Shown here one piece after another: positions 6,761-7,982 of a stretch of 7,982 nucleotides of DNA. Made by a program: the position numbers and the translations under genes. Source of the stretch: Acidobacteriaceae bacterium (GTDB lineage: Bacteria > Acidobacteriota > Terriglobia > Bryobacterales > Bryobacteraceae); the NCBI GenBank assembly GCA_019245255.1, contig JAFARV010000650.1, positions 1-7,982 of the forward strand. The letters are read 5' to 3'. Below the pieces are notes generated by a model, which worked only from the letters and a program-made list of their open reading frames with translations, made no database searches and had not been told where the DNA came from. How positions within the stretch are numbered: position 1 is the stretch's first letter; each line of letters opens with the position of its first letter.

Positions 6761-7141
6761 CTACATGTTGTAGAAGAATTCTTCGTACACGATCTGCCCG
6801 TCAGCCACTTTGTAAACGGCTACTTCTTCCAAATGGAAGCGTTTGGCCTGCGGCTTGAACGTAACGTCCAGCTTGAACACGACCGCAAAATGGGATCCTG
6901 CGACAAGCGGGCCTTCCACTGTGGCTGAATGGACCTCATGGTTTGACGTCCACCATTCGCCCTTGGCGATCACTGCGGGAAGCCCCTTCGACTCGCGGGA
7001 TTGTCCAGGAGGCGCGCCAGCTTCTACGCTGACGATGTCCTGAGAATAGAAGGTCTTCGTCGCTTCCTCGAACTTGCCTTGAGAGCAGAGTTTCACAAGG
7101 CCGTCGGCCACTTCTTGAGTAGTCATAGTCTGTGTAGTCAT
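6761..7141 (-). CDS. SnoaL-like / NTF2-fold protein
   Basis: 126 aa, ending at TAG (6761-6763 on the plus strand). The start ATG at 7141 has an AAGGAG at 7149-7154 (minus strand) with 7-nt spacing; an in-frame ATG at 7126 comes from a repeated MTTQ-TMTTQ start region but is less well placed. The pattern MTTQEVADGLVKLCSQGKFEEATKTFYSQDIVSVEAG, then a central GLPAVIAKGEWWTSNHEVH, then beta strands ending VADGQIVYEEFFYNM, is the cone-shaped NTF2-like fold of stand-alone SnoaL-like proteins of about 120-130 aa. No catalytic residues can be assigned with confidence. Many such proteins are small ligand-binding or isomerase-like proteins of unknown role. It has no signal peptide, so it is cytoplasmic. 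It is separated from the Spy-like gene upstream by 222 bp and seems to have its own promoter. Confidence 0.82.
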   Translation of the reverse strand: MTTQTMTTQEVADGLVKLCSQGKFEEATKTFYSQDIVSVEAGAPPGQSRESKGLPAVIAKGEWWTSNHEVHSATVEGPLVAGSHFAVVFKLDVTFKPQAKRFHLEEVAVYKVADGQIVYEEFFYNM

Positions 7142-7363
7142 ATCCAGTCTCCTTAGGTTTGGAAAAAACCGTCAGTCTCGATAATTAGAACGTTGAGAGG
7201 AGCGCAAATCAAACTGTAGCGTGGAGTTGCTAACGGTTTGCCGTCTGTCGCCCACTCACTATCTTTGCCATCTGCAGTGATATGACGAACGAGGATCTGG
7301 AAATGGACAAAAATGGAGGGAAAAAATTTGACAATTCAGCGGGGCGTGGTGTCCACATACTAG
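7142..7363. other. Intergenic spacer between two minus-strand genes
   Basis: This spacer of 222 bp separates the Spy-like gene from the SnoaL-like gene. Apart from the candidate promoter near 7184-7212 it holds a purine-rich A-tract (about 7309-7326) and a short 4-bp hairpin, GTGG/CCAC at 7346-7356. A plus-strand frame crossing from 7282 has low-complexity sequence and overlaps the Spy-like gene antisense, so no gene is called. Confidence 0.5.
7156..7212 (-). promoter_or_regulatory. Candidate promoter and 5' leader of the SnoaL-like gene
   Basis: On the minus strand a -35-like TTGATT (7207-7212) and a -10-like TCTAAT (7184-7189) are separated by 17 nt; TCTAAT matches five of six consensus bases. 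Transcription would start near 7177, giving a leader of about 36 nt that includes a small inverted repeat (GGTTT 7156-7160 with AAACC 7166-7170) just upstream of the Shine-Dalgarno. Functional use is inferred. Confidence 0.45.
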
Positions 7364-7801
7364 TCAGGGAGCAACGTCCGTGTCCCGATTCCGTTTCGTC
7401 CGCTGGACTTCAGCGCGCCGCTTCATCAGCTCGCGCCACTGATCCAGAGTCAGAACGTTTCTCAACTCGACGCTCATTTGGGTGAACAATCGCGTGCTCT
7501 CGGCTCTGGCCTGGGCCAGGCGCTCAATCGCGGCGTGAGCGCTGGTCAGATTGATGGTTGGCTCGTTGAAGATGTCGCCCAAATCGGCTTCGGCTTTGTT
7601 GGCGCTGTTCCGGGCATCAAAAAGCCGGTCACGGTAAGAGCGGACAATCGCGCGAATCTTTTGTTGCTGCTCCTGTGAGAGTCCCAAATCGCCGGCGACC
7701 GGGCTGGTCCACCACGGCAGACTGGTTTCGTTTTGCGCAGCTACAGGCAGCGCTAAAGCCAAGCACAAAAGCGCCTGGCGGATCCAGATCCCGGTTCGCA
7801 T
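7364..7801 (-). CDS. Spy/CpxP-like periplasmic (LTxxQ) protein
   Basis: 145 aa from ATG 7801 on the minus strand, with GAGGA at 7805-7809 close upstream; a TTG at 7804 would add one residue. Residues 1-23 are a signal peptide (MRTGIWIRQALLCLALALPVAAQ). After a short WWTSP stretch, the helical part has LGLSQEQQQKI (39-49) and a later exact LTxxQ motif, LTLDQWREL (117-125), the paired motif of Spy, CpxP and the periplasmic metal-sensor group. The middle is charged and helical, with a long antiparallel hairpin expected. Known family members are periplasmic chaperones or stress-sensing dampers, sometimes metal-linked. Its start codon overlaps by one base the stop of an upstream gene encoding a membrane-helix protein, so the two are co-translated. 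The gene ends in a basic, Arg/Lys-rich tail (KRRAEVQRTKRNRD). No metal-binding His cluster is visible, so a metal role is not supported by sequence. Confidence 0.82.
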   Translation of the reverse strand: MRTGIWIRQALLCLALALPVAAQNETSLPWWTSPVAGDLGLSQEQQQKIRAIVRSYRDRLFDARNSANKAEADLGDIFNEPTINLTSAHAAIERLAQARAESTRLFTQMSVELRNVLTLDQWRELMKRRAEVQRTKRNRDTDVAP

Positions 7802-7982
7802 CAATCCTCGAACAATGCTTGAAGCGGCGCGGTTGCTGGAGGCTCGGAGGAATCGGCTATCTGACTCACCTCACTGGCCAGTTCCGCATCCGAGACCTTT
7901 GCCATCTCAGCCTGCCTCTGGGCCATTGCAGCTCTGTGCGTTTGGTCGACTACTGCGAGCCCACCAGCCAAAACAACGAACG
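7801..7982 (-). CDS. C-terminal part of an unrecognised single-helix membrane protein
   Basis: A minus-strand frame enters at the right edge and stops at TGA (7801-7803 on the plus strand), giving 59 visible residues. They begin with a hydrophobic segment (FVVLAGGLAVV), followed by a polar, Glu/Ala-rich tail (QTHRAAMAQRQAEMAKVSDAELASEVSQ and on to a final PLQALFED). The TGATG overlap with the Spy-like start is strong evidence that this is a real gene in the same operon. In similar loci the gene next to a Spy-like gene is an anti-sigma factor or a small membrane partner; that is only a guess here. The N-terminal domain is outside the window. Confidence 0.65.
   Translation of the reverse strand, partial: FVVLAGGLAVVDQTHRAAMAQRQAEMAKVSDAELASEVSQIADSSEPPATAPLQALFED

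Noticed and set aside
7346..7356. GTGG/CCAC hairpin as terminator of the Spy-like gene
   Set aside because: The stem is only 4 bp and the T-run on the minus strand is more than 10 nt away.
7328..7361. TTGACA at 7328-7333 as a plus-strand promoter
   Set aside because: No -10 box lies at 16-18 nt spacing, and no plus-strand gene follows; a chance hit in an A/T-rich stretch.
7282..7485. Plus-strand frame of 67 codons in the right-hand spacer
   Set aside because: It has no good ribosome site, runs antisense into the well-supported Spy-like gene, and its translation resembles no protein family.

Overview
The window looks like chromosomal DNA of a free-living, moderately GC-rich Gram-negative bacterium, most likely an acidobacterium (Solibacter/Bryobacter type). 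That placement is an inference from gene style: a PHM-like copper monooxygenase carrying a c-type heme, a YtrA-type GntR/ABC operon, a secreted hydrolase with an N-terminal beta domain, and a Spy-like periplasmic protein. No rRNA, tRNA, CRISPR array, insertion sequence or phage gene was seen.

Layout, plus strand: (1) 1-1756, the 3' part of a thioredoxin-fold redoxin gene followed after 15 nt by a complete secreted protein combining a c-type heme site with a peptidylglycine-hydroxylase-like dicopper monooxygenase; a hairpin follows. (2) 1820-5154, a compact four-gene operon: a well-formed promoter with an overlapping palindrome (likely operator), a short YtrA-type GntR repressor, an ABC ATPase, a six-helix permease and a secreted alpha/beta-hydrolase, with gaps of only 0 to 13 nt. 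(3) 5251-5904, a clear alkB (2-oxoglutarate/Fe(II) DNA dealkylase) with all catalytic residues. (4) 5988-6665, a MarC-family membrane protein. A perfect 10-bp inverted repeat at 6706-6736 separates these genes from the convergent minus-strand genes.

Layout, minus strand: a SnoaL-like (NTF2-fold) protein at 6761-7141 with its own Shine-Dalgarno and a plausible promoter; a 222-bp spacer; then a Spy/CpxP-like periplasmic protein (7364-7801) whose start overlaps by one base the stop of a further gene that runs off the right edge and encodes a single membrane helix plus a short tail.

How they work together: the first pair suggests a periplasmic oxidative system in which a thiol protein accompanies a heme-fed copper monooxygenase. 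The second block suggests a ligand- or envelope-stress-responsive ABC system co-expressed with a secreted hydrolase. The right-hand pair resembles an envelope-stress module. The most under-described items are the heme-fused copper monooxygenase and the hydrolase tied to the YtrA-type ABC operon; neither substrate can be read from sequence.
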